DNA of 64,000 nt from Erythrobacter sp. AP23 (GTDB taxonomy: Bacteria > Pseudomonadota > Alphaproteobacteria > Sphingomonadales > Sphingomonadaceae), in contig NZ_LNBY01000001.1 in assembly GCF_001542855.1 (NCBI RefSeq), forward strand, positions 744,001 to 808,000, read 5' to 3'. Of the stretch, positions 1 to 8,475 are shown piece by piece. Positions within the stretch are counted from its first letter, which is position 1, and each line of letters starts with the position of its first letter. Below the pieces are notes generated by a model, which did not search any database, was not told the origin of the DNA, and saw only the letters and a list, made by a program, of their open reading frames with translations. A program made the translations under genes and the position numbers.

Positions 1-295
1 GAACCCCAAGAATTGCAATGCAGCAAATGATAAGCAAATACACATTTTCGATCGCCCGAAATGAGCGATGCCGCTCGCAGTCGTCTGTGTCAGTGCGAGC
101 CATTTCACGGCCAATTGAAGCGGAAAGGCCCAGGTCGAGGACCATCAAAATTGCTGAAATTGATACGGAAAGGGCTATGACAGCAAATGCTTCAACGCCG
201 AGGATATCTATGTAGAATGGGACAAACAGAAAAGTGGAGAGCGCGGATATAGCCCGGCTCCCTATGCTGGCAATCAAGTTTGTTCTCAGATTCAT
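1..295 (-). CDS. Oligosaccharide flippase (Wzx-type), N-terminal fragment
   Basis: About 98 N-terminal residues are present; the gene runs off the left edge. The protein opens MNLRTNLIASIGSRAIS and then shows hydrophobic stretches around residues 18-32, 37-54 and 85-98. This, with a short 'LDLGLSASIGREMAR' stretch, is typical of the first helices of polysaccharide biosynthesis flippases, which move lipid-linked repeat units across the inner membrane. Its ATG overlaps the stop of the acyltransferase by four bases (ATGA), so it is translationally coupled as the last visible gene of the operon. The class is fairly secure; the exact substrate cannot be read from a fragment. Confidence 0.72.
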   Translation of the reverse strand, partial: MNLRTNLIASIGSRAISALSTFLFVPFYIDILGVEAFAVIALSVSISAILMVLDLGLSASIGREMARTDTDDCERHRSFRAIENVYLLIICCIAILGV

Positions 296-840
296 CGCCG
301 ACCAACCAGAACAGCGGGCACTCCGGCTACTATCGTTTCTGCTGGAACATCACGATTTACGAAGCTATTAGCACCCACAATCGAACCACTGCCGATCGTA
401 ACACCCTTTGCGATGGTTACATTCGCTCCGATCCATACATCATCTTCAATGATCACTTTGCTCTCTTCATTGGCCTGATGCGCCATAGGGACTTCCAAAT
501 CTGCGAAGCCATGATCAAACGCCACAACGACAACGTTGGGTGCAAGCATTACGTGCCGTCCTATTGACACGCCCGCCGTTTCACCAGAGATAGTGCAGTT
601 TTGTGCAATCGAGCTACCTTCACCAACTTCAATGTTCCCTGTCAGCCGAACGTTGGGTGAAATTGCAACTCTACCCCCGAGAACTACTCCGCGCCGGCCA
701 TAGTAGAGTAGTCTTACCCGATTAAGCTCGATAGGGAGGGCAAGAATAAATTCGCGCCATATGCCACTAAGCACCGCAACGACCCAGGCTACGACATTGG
801 GCCGTTTTTTGGCTCCCGTTGGCTTCAACTCCGACTCCAT
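292..840 (-). CDS. Left-handed beta-helix (hexapeptide) acyltransferase
   Basis: A 182-residue protein with repeated hexapeptide units such as IGRHVM, IEDDVW, IGANVT and IGSGSI between about residues 55 and 170. These build the trimeric left-handed beta helix of the WbbJ/MaaT acyltransferases. The stretch 'VAFDHGF' carries the usual catalytic-type His, and 'EDDVWIGANV' is the family hallmark. It probably O- or N-acetylates a sugar of the repeat unit, using acetyl-CoA. It overlaps the upstream glycosyltransferase by 16 bases and the downstream flippase by four. Acceptor sugar unknown. Confidence 0.85.
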   Translation of the reverse strand: MESELKPTGAKKRPNVVAWVVAVLSGIWREFILALPIELNRVRLLYYGRRGVVLGGRVAISPNVRLTGNIEVGEGSSIAQNCTISGETAGVSIGRHVMLAPNVVVVAFDHGFADLEVPMAHQANEESKVIIEDDVWIGANVTIAKGVTIGSGSIVGANSFVNRDVPAETIVAGVPAVLVGRR

Positions 841-1988
841 TCTTTGGCTATTCTCATCGCATCCGAAATCGTTTTGGCTCCAACAGAACCGCTGCCGCGC
901 CCCCTCTTTGATCGCATCAAGTTATTCAGAAGGCTTTTTGCACGCATGAGCGTTAGCTTGCTGCCAAAAAATATGATTTGCACCCACAACCAAAAACCCT
1001 GCAATTCGGAATGTCGTATCGCCGTGCGTATATCCTGGAGGTACTCTCGATGATAAATAAGACAAGTTGCATAAAGGCAAGCGAGATTTCGCGCATCCTG
1101 ACCTCTCCTGCCGCAACGTCTTGCTGCGGAGCGCAAGGACTGCGCGTAAATTGTTGGGCCAGACCAGAAAAAGGGAATGTCTTTGTCCCACGTTTGCGCA
1201 GTGTCTTTTGGCAAATGAGGTTGGGCAGCAATGGACCCGTGATGGCTTTTCCTGGTACCTGCGCCAGCAGTGCTAACAGCTGAATGGCCCGTAATTACCA
1301 AAGGCTTGGAGTGCCAAGAGATTTTTGACAAAACTGAGGTGAGGCCAACCGCGTTGGCCATATCTGGACTAGGTCCAGGAAAATAACTTCCGCTGAGAGA
1401 ATAAAGACGATCGAGTGCGATCTTTGCAATAAAACCGTGATAGACGCACGGCAAGCCCTGCAAACCGAAAGCACCAGCATGACGAAAAACAGAGCCTACA
1501 TGTCGGTTAAAATCGCTAATGGCCGAGTTACCCTTTATCGGTTTCTTAGCGAGACGACCAGCGTAGCCGGTGATTAGAGGGTGTTCGAGATCAGGCCAGA
1601 CGTAGTGTAGCACGGGGCTGGTGACGGCTTCGATGCCGTCGCGTTTGTAAGTAGCCAAAGCATCAAGAGCCTCGGAGAGCAAGATGCCATCATCGTCTCC
1701 AATCATGCAAACATATGTGCCTCGACACGCTCGTACCGCTGCATCACAATTATCAACTACGGACAACCATCGAGGCTCATGATGGTATCGGATCCTGTCA
1801 TCCTTCAAGGCGGCGATCGTTTGTCCCAAGCCAGAGTGGCTTGAATTGTCGTGCACTACGATCTCGAAGCTTTCATTTGAACTTCTCGTCAAATCATTAA
1901 TCAAAACTTTGACGTAGTCCGACCTATCTTTTGTCGGAATTGCTATAGAAAGAATGATCTTATTCGATTCATCGATAAATTTATCCAC
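825..1988 (-). CDS. Glycosyltransferase family 2
   Basis: A 387-residue GT-A fold glycosyltransferase. The N-terminus 'ILSIAIPTKDR' is the first strand of GT2 enzymes, 'VVHDNSS' is the nucleotide-binding Asp region, and GDDDG at residues 97-101 supplies the metal-binding Asp cluster. The C-terminal 150 residues are variable and basic, with one hydrophobic patch near 'FWLWVQIIFF', so membrane association is likely. The start is a GTG overlapping the end of the upstream dehydratase by eight bases, supporting co-translation. It probably adds one sugar to the lipid-linked repeat unit. Donor and linkage cannot be inferred. Confidence 0.82.
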   Translation of the reverse strand: MDKFIDESNKIILSIAIPTKDRSDYVKVLINDLTRSSNESFEIVVHDNSSHSGLGQTIAALKDDRIRYHHEPRWLSVVDNCDAAVRACRGTYVCMIGDDDGILLSEALDALATYKRDGIEAVTSPVLHYVWPDLEHPLITGYAGRLAKKPIKGNSAISDFNRHVGSVFRHAGAFGLQGLPCVYHGFIAKIALDRLYSLSGSYFPGPSPDMANAVGLTSVLSKISWHSKPLVITGHSAVSTAGAGTRKSHHGSIAAQPHLPKDTAQTWDKDIPFFWSGPTIYAQSLRSAARRCGRRGQDARNLACLYATCLIYHREYLQDIRTAIRHSELQGFWLWVQIIFFGSKLTLMRAKSLLNNLMRSKRGRGSGSVGAKTISDAMRIAKEWSRS

Positions 1989-2994
1989 GGGTTAAGCTTC
2001 TCTTGATAAAAGGAAGAGTTAGTAACAAGCCTTTTGTCTCTTCCACGCTTAAGCGCTGCGTATTGTGGGAAGTGTAATCTTCTATTTCATTCCTATCCGG
2101 GCTACCTTCACTTATGAAGAGTTCATAATTAAGGTCCCTATTGTCCGCAGGCACTCTGAAATATTTGCCAATCTCATCAGCCTTGGACATCTCCTCACGA
2201 GACACAAGAGTTTCGAATAGTTTCTCGCCATGCCGAGTCCCCATTATTTCAATGGGTACATCGACATTGAACAACTCCATCAATGCCAAACTGAGAACCT
2301 CAAGGGTGCATGCAGGTGACTTCTGTACAAAAATATCCCCCTGATCACCATTTTCAAATGCGTTCAGGACCAGATCGACAGAGTCATCTAGGGACATCAT
2401 AAAGCGGGTCATGCGTGGGTCGGTAACACGCAGCGGTTCTTTTGCTTTTAGCTTTTCAACAAAAAGTGGGATTACTGAGCCGCGCGAGGCCATTACATTG
2501 CCATATCTGGTCGCGCACATAACGACGCCGTCATTGCCGGCGGTCCGTGCCTTTGCGATCAGCACTTTCTCAGCCATGGCTTTTGAAATGCCCATGGCAT
2601 TTATGGGGTAGACCGCTTTGTCTGTGCTGAGCAAAACCATTCTATCAACGCCGTTTTCAATTGCCGCTCGGGTTACGTTGTCCGTCCCATTTACGTTGGT
2701 ACGGACAGCCTCCATTGGATGGAATTCGCAAGACGGCACCTGCTTCAATGCAGCGGCATGAAAAATATAATCCACGCCCTTCATCGCCTGGTTAATCGAC
2801 TCAAAACTGCGTACGTCACCCAAAGCAAAGGATACTTTGGGGCTTCGCAAAGATATGCGCATGTCTTCTTGCTTCTTTTCGTCCCGGCTGAAGATGATAA
2901 TACGCTCAACGTCAGTATTCAGGAAGCGCTCCAGAACCACCTTGCCGAAGGACCCAGTACCTCCTGTGATCATCAGAGTCTTGTCTTTAAACAT
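1981..2994 (-). CDS. UDP-GlcNAc 4,6-dehydratase/5-epimerase-like SDR (FnlA/CapE/WbjB type)
   Basis: A 337-residue extended short-chain dehydrogenase. The NAD(P)-binding GGTGSFG is at residues 11-17. TDKAVYP (124-130) and the following INAMGISK are characteristic of the FnlA/CapE/WbjB branch. Here the usual SDR catalytic Tyr of YxxxK is Met134, paired with Lys138, as known for CapE. Those enzymes turn UDP-GlcNAc into a 4-keto-6-deoxy-L-hexose intermediate. With the neighbouring DegT proteins and GNAT acetyltransferase this suggests a 4-amino- or 4-acetamido-2,4,6-trideoxyhexose, but the true product could instead be an L-FucNAc-type precursor. A GAGG ribosome site lies six bases before the ATG. 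Confidence 0.85.
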   Translation of the reverse strand: MFKDKTLMITGGTGSFGKVVLERFLNTDVERIIIFSRDEKKQEDMRISLRSPKVSFALGDVRSFESINQAMKGVDYIFHAAALKQVPSCEFHPMEAVRTNVNGTDNVTRAAIENGVDRMVLLSTDKAVYPINAMGISKAMAEKVLIAKARTAGNDGVVMCATRYGNVMASRGSVIPLFVEKLKAKEPLRVTDPRMTRFMMSLDDSVDLVLNAFENGDQGDIFVQKSPACTLEVLSLALMELFNVDVPIEIMGTRHGEKLFETLVSREEMSKADEIGKYFRVPADNRDLNYELFISEGSPDRNEIEDYTSHNTQRLSVEETKGLLLTLPFIKRSLTRG

Positions 2995-3001
2995 TCTAAC
3001 C

Positions 3002-4138
3002 TCAGCTTTTGCGTGTATTCAATGCAAGGCTGTTAATTGAAGCGCTAATCTCTTGGATCACTTGCATTATTGTTTGGGTGTCAATCCACCATCCACATGG
3101 AATTGCGATCATTCTCTGTGAAAGGTGGAGAGTGCCTGGTAAGGAGCTTTCTCGCCCTTCGAAGCCGCTGTAGATATGGTTGGGTTGATGTAGGCAGGAA
3201 GATCCTATCCCTCTAGCTTTTAGACTGGCAAGAAGGTCATCACGACGTTCGCACAGAAGCAACATCACCCAATTGGCGGGGTCCGTACCATCTAAGGCTG
3301 CTACAAGATCAACTCCCTCAACATTCTTTAGAGCATTGTTGTAGAGATTGCGGTTCCTGCGAACCGCAGCCATTCGCTCATCGAGCGTCCTCAGATTGGC
3401 TAAGGCACAGGCGGCGTTGACATTTGTCATGCTGGCTGAATACCCAATCTCAGCCACATCAGCTGTCGGGTCAATTTCACCGCGCTCATCTCGAAATCTA
3501 TTTTCATCAACCCCATAGCGCCGCAGCCTGCGGGCGCGTTGGGCTGTATCAGCATTGGGACAGATCAGGGCGGCTCCTTCTATGCCATTGACCTGGCGAT
3601 TGGCGTAGAAAGAAAATACTGCAAAATCGCCTATGCTGCCAGCATTGCTGCCATTGGAGTATTGACTGCCAAACGCAGCATTGGCGTCTTCGATGAGCGC
3701 AATTCCTGCTTGATCGCAAACTGCTCGCAGTCTTTCAGTTTCAGCAAGATATCCTGCGACATGATAGACAATTATCGCTTTGGTTCTGGGCGTGATTTTT
3801 CGTTCAGCATCTTCGGTATCCATGGTCGCTGTCTGAGGGTTGACATCGACCCAGACTGGCGTTGCACCAACATTCTTGATCGGGGAGTTTGACGACAAGC
3901 AATTTAGCGAAAGTGTCAAAACTTCATCGCCAACCCCAACACCAATTATCTCCAAGGCGATCGTCAAAGCCATGCTCATGTTTGAGAAGGCGACAGCCTC
4001 TTTCCCACTCGAGAGACTCCCAATCGCGTCCTCAAGAGCATGGACTTTAGCTCCTGCAGCCAGTTGACCCGATTCCAGAACGGGCATCATCGCAGCTCTG
4101 GCATCGGGCGACAGACGGCAATCGAACAAAGGTGGCAT
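3002..4138 (-). CDS. DegT/DnrJ/EryC1/StrS family protein with PLP lysine replaced by Arg
   Basis: A 378-residue member of the DegT/DnrJ/EryC1/StrS fold type I family. The phosphate/pyridine-binding region (EDANAAFG) and overall order are kept. The motif that should hold the Schiff-base lysine reads FSFYANRQV, so residue 181 is Arg (CGC at 3596-3598). The adjacent paralogue has Lys there. Family members without the lysine are known (ColD-type dehydrases use His), so this may be a dehydrase-like enzyme, a non-catalytic partner of the next gene, or a decaying duplicate. Both paralogues share the C-terminal IPCGWW signature. It lies eight bases after its paralogue and seven before the dehydratase gene. 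Confidence 0.85.
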   Translation of the reverse strand: MPPLFDCRLSPDARAAMMPVLESGQLAAGAKVHALEDAIGSLSSGKEAVAFSNMSMALTIALEIIGVGVGDEVLTLSLNCLSSNSPIKNVGATPVWVDVNPQTATMDTEDAERKITPRTKAIIVYHVAGYLAETERLRAVCDQAGIALIEDANAAFGSQYSNGSNAGSIGDFAVFSFYANRQVNGIEGAALICPNADTAQRARRLRRYGVDENRFRDERGEIDPTADVAEIGYSASMTNVNAACALANLRTLDERMAAVRRNRNLYNNALKNVEGVDLVAALDGTDPANWVMLLLCERRDDLLASLKARGIGSSCLHQPNHIYSGFEGRESSLPGTLHLSQRMIAIPCGWWIDTQTIMQVIQEISASINSLALNTRKS

Positions 4139-4146
4139 AGTCTCGA

Positions 4147-5289
4147 TCAGCCCTTTTTAAGTAGCTCTGCAATCTTGTCCCGGGCTACCGCGTCGACCCA
4201 CCAGCCACAGGGAATGTGGACTAACTTGTCATAGAACTGCTCGACACCTCCTAACGACGTCTTGGGGCAAGCAAAGACGGAATGCAGATGATTTGGGCGA
4301 TGTAGCTTTGACGCAGCTACCCCATTGTCATTTAGGCAACGTATCACGTCTTTGGAGCAGTCTGTGAGTAGTGTGTAAATCCAATAACTTGGCTCAGTGC
4401 CCGCAAGAATTTTGGCGGGTTTTATTCCTGCCACAGGTTCAAAGGCACTATCAAAAAACTGCCCGTTTTGCTTATGACTTTGTATCATTTCGTCAAGATT
4501 GGACAATTGCATCAACCCAATCGTCGCAGCTACGTTGTTCATGTTGTATTTGTAGCCACCCTCAGTGATATTCACCTCCGTCCTGGCCACTCCTTTAGAG
4601 AGTCCGAACCATCTTAGGCGCCGCGCACGTTCCATCTGGCTTTTGTCGTGTAAGACAAGCGCTCCACCATCGATCGTAGTCATATGTTTGATTGCTTGAA
4701 ACGAGAAGATCGCACTGTCTCCCCACGTCCCAATTGGCTGATCGGCGTAGCGTGCCCCTAAGGCATGCGCGCAATCCTCAACAAGCTGTATGCCAGATGC
4801 ATCTGCAAGCTCGCGCAATTGCTTCATATCTGCTGGATATCCAGCATAATGAACAACTACTATCGCCGCCGTTTTATCATTAATTGCTCGCTTGACACTG
4901 GCAGGATCAAGATTTCCGGTATCTGGATCTACATCTGCGAATACTGGTATTGCGCCCGTTTGTAGGATAGCTGTGTTGGTGGGCTCCGCTGTCATTGAGG
5001 TGGAAATGACTTCTTTTTCGTGACCTGCCCCAGCCAACAAAAGCGCGATGTGTAGGGCGCCAGTACCGCTTGAGGTTGCCAGAATCTCACCCAGCTCAAA
5101 TTTGGCGGCAAATTGCCTCTCAAATTCATAGACTGGTTCGCCCTCTGCTATAAATCCGCCATAGAGAACTTTCTCAAGAGCCGGCATCAACTTCTCGCGG
5201 GCAGGCATAGCAACTTTGACTAGAGGCACTATTGTATCTAAATCTTTCACTGATCGTCGATCTTTATTAGCCGAAGCCGAGCATGTCAC
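4147..5289 (-). CDS. DegT/DnrJ/EryC1/StrS sugar aminotransferase
   Basis: A 380-residue PLP-dependent nucleotide-sugar aminotransferase. FSFQAIKHMTT places the Schiff-base lysine at residue 201, EDCAHALGARY gives the Asp that contacts the pyridine nitrogen, and SSGTGALHIAL is the phosphate-binding loop. It likely aminates the 4-keto sugar made by the dehydratase two genes downstream, using glutamate. The longest frame begins with GTG at 5289 and has no clear ribosome site; an internal GTG at 5247 would leave a more typical N-terminus, so the start is uncertain. It is paralogous to the next gene, which lacks the lysine. Confidence 0.86.
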   Translation of the reverse strand: MTCSASANKDRRSVKDLDTIVPLVKVAMPAREKLMPALEKVLYGGFIAEGEPVYEFERQFAAKFELGEILATSSGTGALHIALLLAGAGHEKEVISTSMTAEPTNTAILQTGAIPVFADVDPDTGNLDPASVKRAINDKTAAIVVVHYAGYPADMKQLRELADASGIQLVEDCAHALGARYADQPIGTWGDSAIFSFQAIKHMTTIDGGALVLHDKSQMERARRLRWFGLSKGVARTEVNITEGGYKYNMNNVAATIGLMQLSNLDEMIQSHKQNGQFFDSAFEPVAGIKPAKILAGTEPSYWIYTLLTDCSKDVIRCLNDNGVAASKLHRPNHLHSVFACPKTSLGGVEQFYDKLVHIPCGWWVDAVARDKIAELLKKG

Positions 5290-5318
5290 ATTTGGATTTC
5301 GGTCGAAACCTGAGACAT

Positions 5319-6125
5319 CTAAATTCTGTCAAGTAACCTAACATCCTGCGTATATTCATCGCCAGTCGAAGACAGATTGAGAACCATCCGGGCAGACGGT
5401 TGCTCACCAAGTGTATCTCCCAAGCGGGCGTGTATCTCTTCGAGAAGTTCATCGCCCAACAGCGCATTAACCCACCAATCTTGGCCGCGGGTTTTCATGA
5501 CCACGTCAATCACATCGTTAACAGGCCCATTCCATTCGGCCAAAGTCATTATGCCACCACAGTCTAGAACCAGCAGTTCCGCTTGCCCGTTTTTAATTTG
5601 GTAAGCTGACGAAGCAAATGGTGGTAAGCCTCTGGGCCCATATCGTCCCTTCAAGGGAGTGGTCAAAGGTTTCGGCAAGCGCACTACTTCTGAATCGGGC
5701 AAAGATGGCAGTTCATAAAGAACATCATCCTGGCTTCTTGAGAAGCCCAGTTTCTCATACAATTGTGGTGCTTGGGTCCACAAAATAAGAGACGCCAGCT
5801 GCATAGACTTTGCCTCATCCAATAACTTGGACAATATTGATTGAGCAACACCGCATCCTCGGAACTCATACCTTACACAAACGAACCCAATCAAACCAAA
5901 TGCACCGATGCCCTCTTGCCGACATGGTTTTAAAATTGCGCAACCGACGCGACTGTCCATGTAGTTGGCTCGAATGCATTTGAACGGTGGACCGCTGAAA
6001 AGCCAAGGCGCATGTACTTTCAAAGAGAGCCCGCGTGATCGAGCGGCAAAGAACACTTCCCATATGATCTTATGATCTTCAAAATCCGCGTTGTCTGCAG
6101 ACAGAATTTCGAGAGATGCGCTCAT
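5319..6125 (-). CDS. GNAT family N-acetyltransferase
   Basis: A 268-residue protein. Residues about 5-130 form a GNAT domain, with acetyl-CoA-binding motif A at RGCGVA (89-94) and the C-terminal 'QLYEKLGF' characteristic of the fold. The last 120 residues are an extra region with no motif I recognise. In this operon, between sugar aminotransferases and a glycosyltransferase, it may acetylate the amino group of the aminated nucleotide sugar, as PseH or WecD do; that substrate is inferred. Its ATG overlaps the upstream glycosyltransferase stop in ATGA. Confidence 0.75.
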   Translation of the reverse strand: MSASLEILSADNADFEDHKIIWEVFFAARSRGLSLKVHAPWLFSGPPFKCIRANYMDSRVGCAILKPCRQEGIGAFGLIGFVCVRYEFRGCGVAQSILSKLLDEAKSMQLASLILWTQAPQLYEKLGFSRSQDDVLYELPSLPDSEVVRLPKPLTTPLKGRYGPRGLPPFASSAYQIKNGQAELLVLDCGGIMTLAEWNGPVNDVIDVVMKTRGQDWWVNALLGDELLEEIHARLGDTLGEQPSARMVLNLSSTGDEYTQDVRLLDRI

Positions 6126-7291
6126 TTAATTGCTTTCTCGGCAATTTCTTGGAAAGAGAAAATCTCGGGACCGACTGTGCTGGCGATGTGGCCCAACTGT
6201 GAAACAAGTGCTTTGTTGTCACGCACAAGATCCAATAACAGTTGATCAAGCGTCGCAGGTTCGGCGTCATCTATAAAAATAGCGTTTCCGCCGAGATCGA
6301 GGTGTTGCATCCCCTCCCAACGATGGAAAACTGCTCCCAAGCCATGTGCAATAGCCTCCTCCCAAACAACCGAATGTGTTCCGGGGAAAAAGCCGAGATC
6401 ACCGCACCAGAAAACTCGGAAGAGCTCGTCAGCGCTAACCCAGCCCAGCATATGAACATTTTTGCTCAGTCTGATACAATCCAGCTCGCGTTTGACTAGA
6501 GGGTCTGCCTTGCCGAATACAACAAGGTGCATTCCGTCTAACTTCCCCGCTTGATGCAGTTGAGAAAAGCGTTCGACAAGAACATGGATATTCTTGCGCA
6601 TATCTAGCTTACCGCCCGTTACGATAACCGTGTCGTTATCCGGGATGCCATGTTTTTTTCGGAGTTCAGACCTTATAGCTTGACGATCCAATCCAGAAAC
6701 TGCGCCATCATCAAATCCGAAAGGCAGCAGTTCCATTTTATGCGGTGCAATGCCATACATTACATTCATAAAATCGCCCCGCGCGGGAAGAGTCGGAAAA
6801 TACTTATCAATAACAGGATCAGCGGTCTTGATGAGGCTTCTATAGAACATCCCATGAAGTACGTATTTTGATATAAGGCCCTTGGCACTATTGATGAAAT
6901 CGGTGTGTCCGTCAGCTCTCACCGGAACCTTGTGCTGCAAAGCGTATTTGCGCACGGTGAGGATATCCCAGAATTGGATATCGTGTAGGAAAATGAGATC
7001 GGGGGCGAATTCGGTAAGCTTCTCCCATAGGCCTTGATAAGCGCGCACTTTGCTTCTGATAGGCTTCGGCACCCAACTGGCGTATGGCAGTCGATGCACC
7101 CAGATACCGTCGCAATTCATGTAACTGGACGGCTGTACATAGCCCAGCTTCGTTTGATCTACGTAGGTTTCTGTTGAGGCAATAATCTCTACATCATGTC
7201 CCATCCGCTTATGCACCCGAGGGAGGATGTTCTCCTGATAACCAAAATTATCGATGTAAAAGGCGGCCAGACAAAGATGTGCTATTCTCAA
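6122..7291 (-). CDS. Glycosyltransferase family 4 (GT-B)
   Basis: A 389-residue GT-B glycosyltransferase. The N-terminal RIAHLCLAAF strand opens the acceptor domain. The donor domain shows 'GGKLDMRKN' and 'MLGWVSADELF', and the Glu-rich end 'VVWEEAIAHGLG' is the EX7E-like nucleotide-sugar region. The start is a TTG at 7291: the conserved first strand begins directly after it, an in-frame stop lies four codons upstream, and the next Met is too far downstream. It probably transfers a sugar within the repeat unit. The protein ends in an ATGA overlap with the acetyltransferase. Confidence 0.8.
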   Translation of the reverse strand: MRIAHLCLAAFYIDNFGYQENILPRVHKRMGHDVEIIASTETYVDQTKLGYVQPSSYMNCDGIWVHRLPYASWVPKPIRSKVRAYQGLWEKLTEFAPDLIFLHDIQFWDILTVRKYALQHKVPVRADGHTDFINSAKGLISKYVLHGMFYRSLIKTADPVIDKYFPTLPARGDFMNVMYGIAPHKMELLPFGFDDGAVSGLDRQAIRSELRKKHGIPDNDTVIVTGGKLDMRKNIHVLVERFSQLHQAGKLDGMHLVVFGKADPLVKRELDCIRLSKNVHMLGWVSADELFRVFWCGDLGFFPGTHSVVWEEAIAHGLGAVFHRWEGMQHLDLGGNAIFIDDAEPATLDQLLLDLVRDNKALVSQLGHIASTVGPEIFSFQEIAEKAIK

Positions 7292-7459
7292 AGGGAGCTC
7301 TCACTGGTAATTCGGTTCAAACAGTCTTTTTTCTCTAGCCCCACGCCGCAACCCCCAAACTGAAGCTGAACAGGTCCCGAACGGCAAAACATTGCCATAT
7401 GAATTTTCAGCAGGTCGCTTTCCGGCGGCGTTGCAAAACCTCAGATTTTCTAGAGACCC

Positions 7460-8374
7460 TCATCGCCAACCATCTGATGGACGACGCACGACAAGTAAAA
7501 CTTCGTTACCGCCTCCAAGCGCACTTTGAAGCTTTCGAAATGGCCAAGTGAGATTGGCTATTGTCTTGTAAGCCATCTCCAAACGCTTTGAGGGAGTTGC
7601 ATACTTACCGGCTGTTTCCACTTCATGCTCTCGCCGCACTCTTCTCACCACTTTTGAAAAAACTCGCAGCCAGCTACTCATATACTCTTGTGTCAACGCG
7701 ACCTCCACTTTCCATCCAGCCTGCTCGCAGAACATTGCAAGCGATTTTGGCGAGAACACACGCAAATGTGCGTAGTCAAAATTTGGAGAAAGACTTGGAA
7801 AGAAGCTCTGTTCCCAAGATGCTGCATTGGGCGTGGCCACCAACCCTAATCCGCCTGGACGAACAGCGCTAAACCCAGCACGCAAATGCGCCAATGGGCT
7901 CTGTACATGCTCAACCACGTGGAAAGAACAAAATACATCTGTATCGTCAAAAGAAAGCTCTAACGCTTCAAATTCACCCACATGAACTTTAGTCTCCAAA
8001 CGGCTGTAGAGAGCGGAAGCCAATTGGGGAGAATGTTCAACTAGCTCTATTCTATTGCCTCGCTTCTGAAGCAGGTCGGCAAAAAAACCCGACCCTGGGC
8101 CAACCTCTAATATATTTGCATGTGCAGGGATATACCGCTCAGAAAGCCGCTTCCTTTCGGCAAGTATCTCTCGCTCCATTACAGTAGGTTTTTTTGTTAG
8201 AAGTATAGACTCATCGCCGAAATACTTTTCTTGCGCATTTCTAAACGCCGCTTCAAGACCGTCTGGCGCATCTATCAAGTGATGTGCGCACTCTCTGCAC
8301 TGCCAATAAGCAAGATCTGGCGACACCTTGCGCAACGAGAGTCTTGACCCGCCGCATGCTTCACAATTCTTCAC
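7460..8374 (-). CDS. Class I SAM-dependent methyltransferase with N-terminal zinc ribbon
   Basis: A 304-residue protein. Four cysteines in two CxxC pairs (C4/C7 and C26/C29) form a probable zinc ribbon, followed by a Methyltransf_23-type domain with SAM motif I EVGPGSGF at 90-97 and the later 'RPGGLGLVATPN'. This architecture is common in O-antigen and EPS loci, where such enzymes methylate sugars or cap glycan ends; acceptor unknown. The start is a GTG immediately before the Cys-rich segment. About 170 bases without a gene separate it from the downstream glycosyltransferase, and about 100 from the upstream dehydrogenase, so an internal promoter is possible. Confidence 0.8.
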   Translation of the reverse strand: MKNCEACGGSRLSLRKVSPDLAYWQCRECAHHLIDAPDGLEAAFRNAQEKYFGDESILLTKKPTVMEREILAERKRLSERYIPAHANILEVGPGSGFFADLLQKRGNRIELVEHSPQLASALYSRLETKVHVGEFEALELSFDDTDVFCSFHVVEHVQSPLAHLRAGFSAVRPGGLGLVATPNAASWEQSFFPSLSPNFDYAHLRVFSPKSLAMFCEQAGWKVEVALTQEYMSSWLRVFSKVVRRVRREHEVETAGKYATPSKRLEMAYKTIANLTWPFRKLQSALGGGNEVLLVVRRPSDGWR

Positions 8375-8475
8375 ATCTAAAGCCCACTAATCTGACATCC
8401 AATTATTTGTAAAAGAGCGTCAAGAACACTTGTTGCGAGAAATGCTTTGACTATCTCCACATCTCCCCCATTCTG

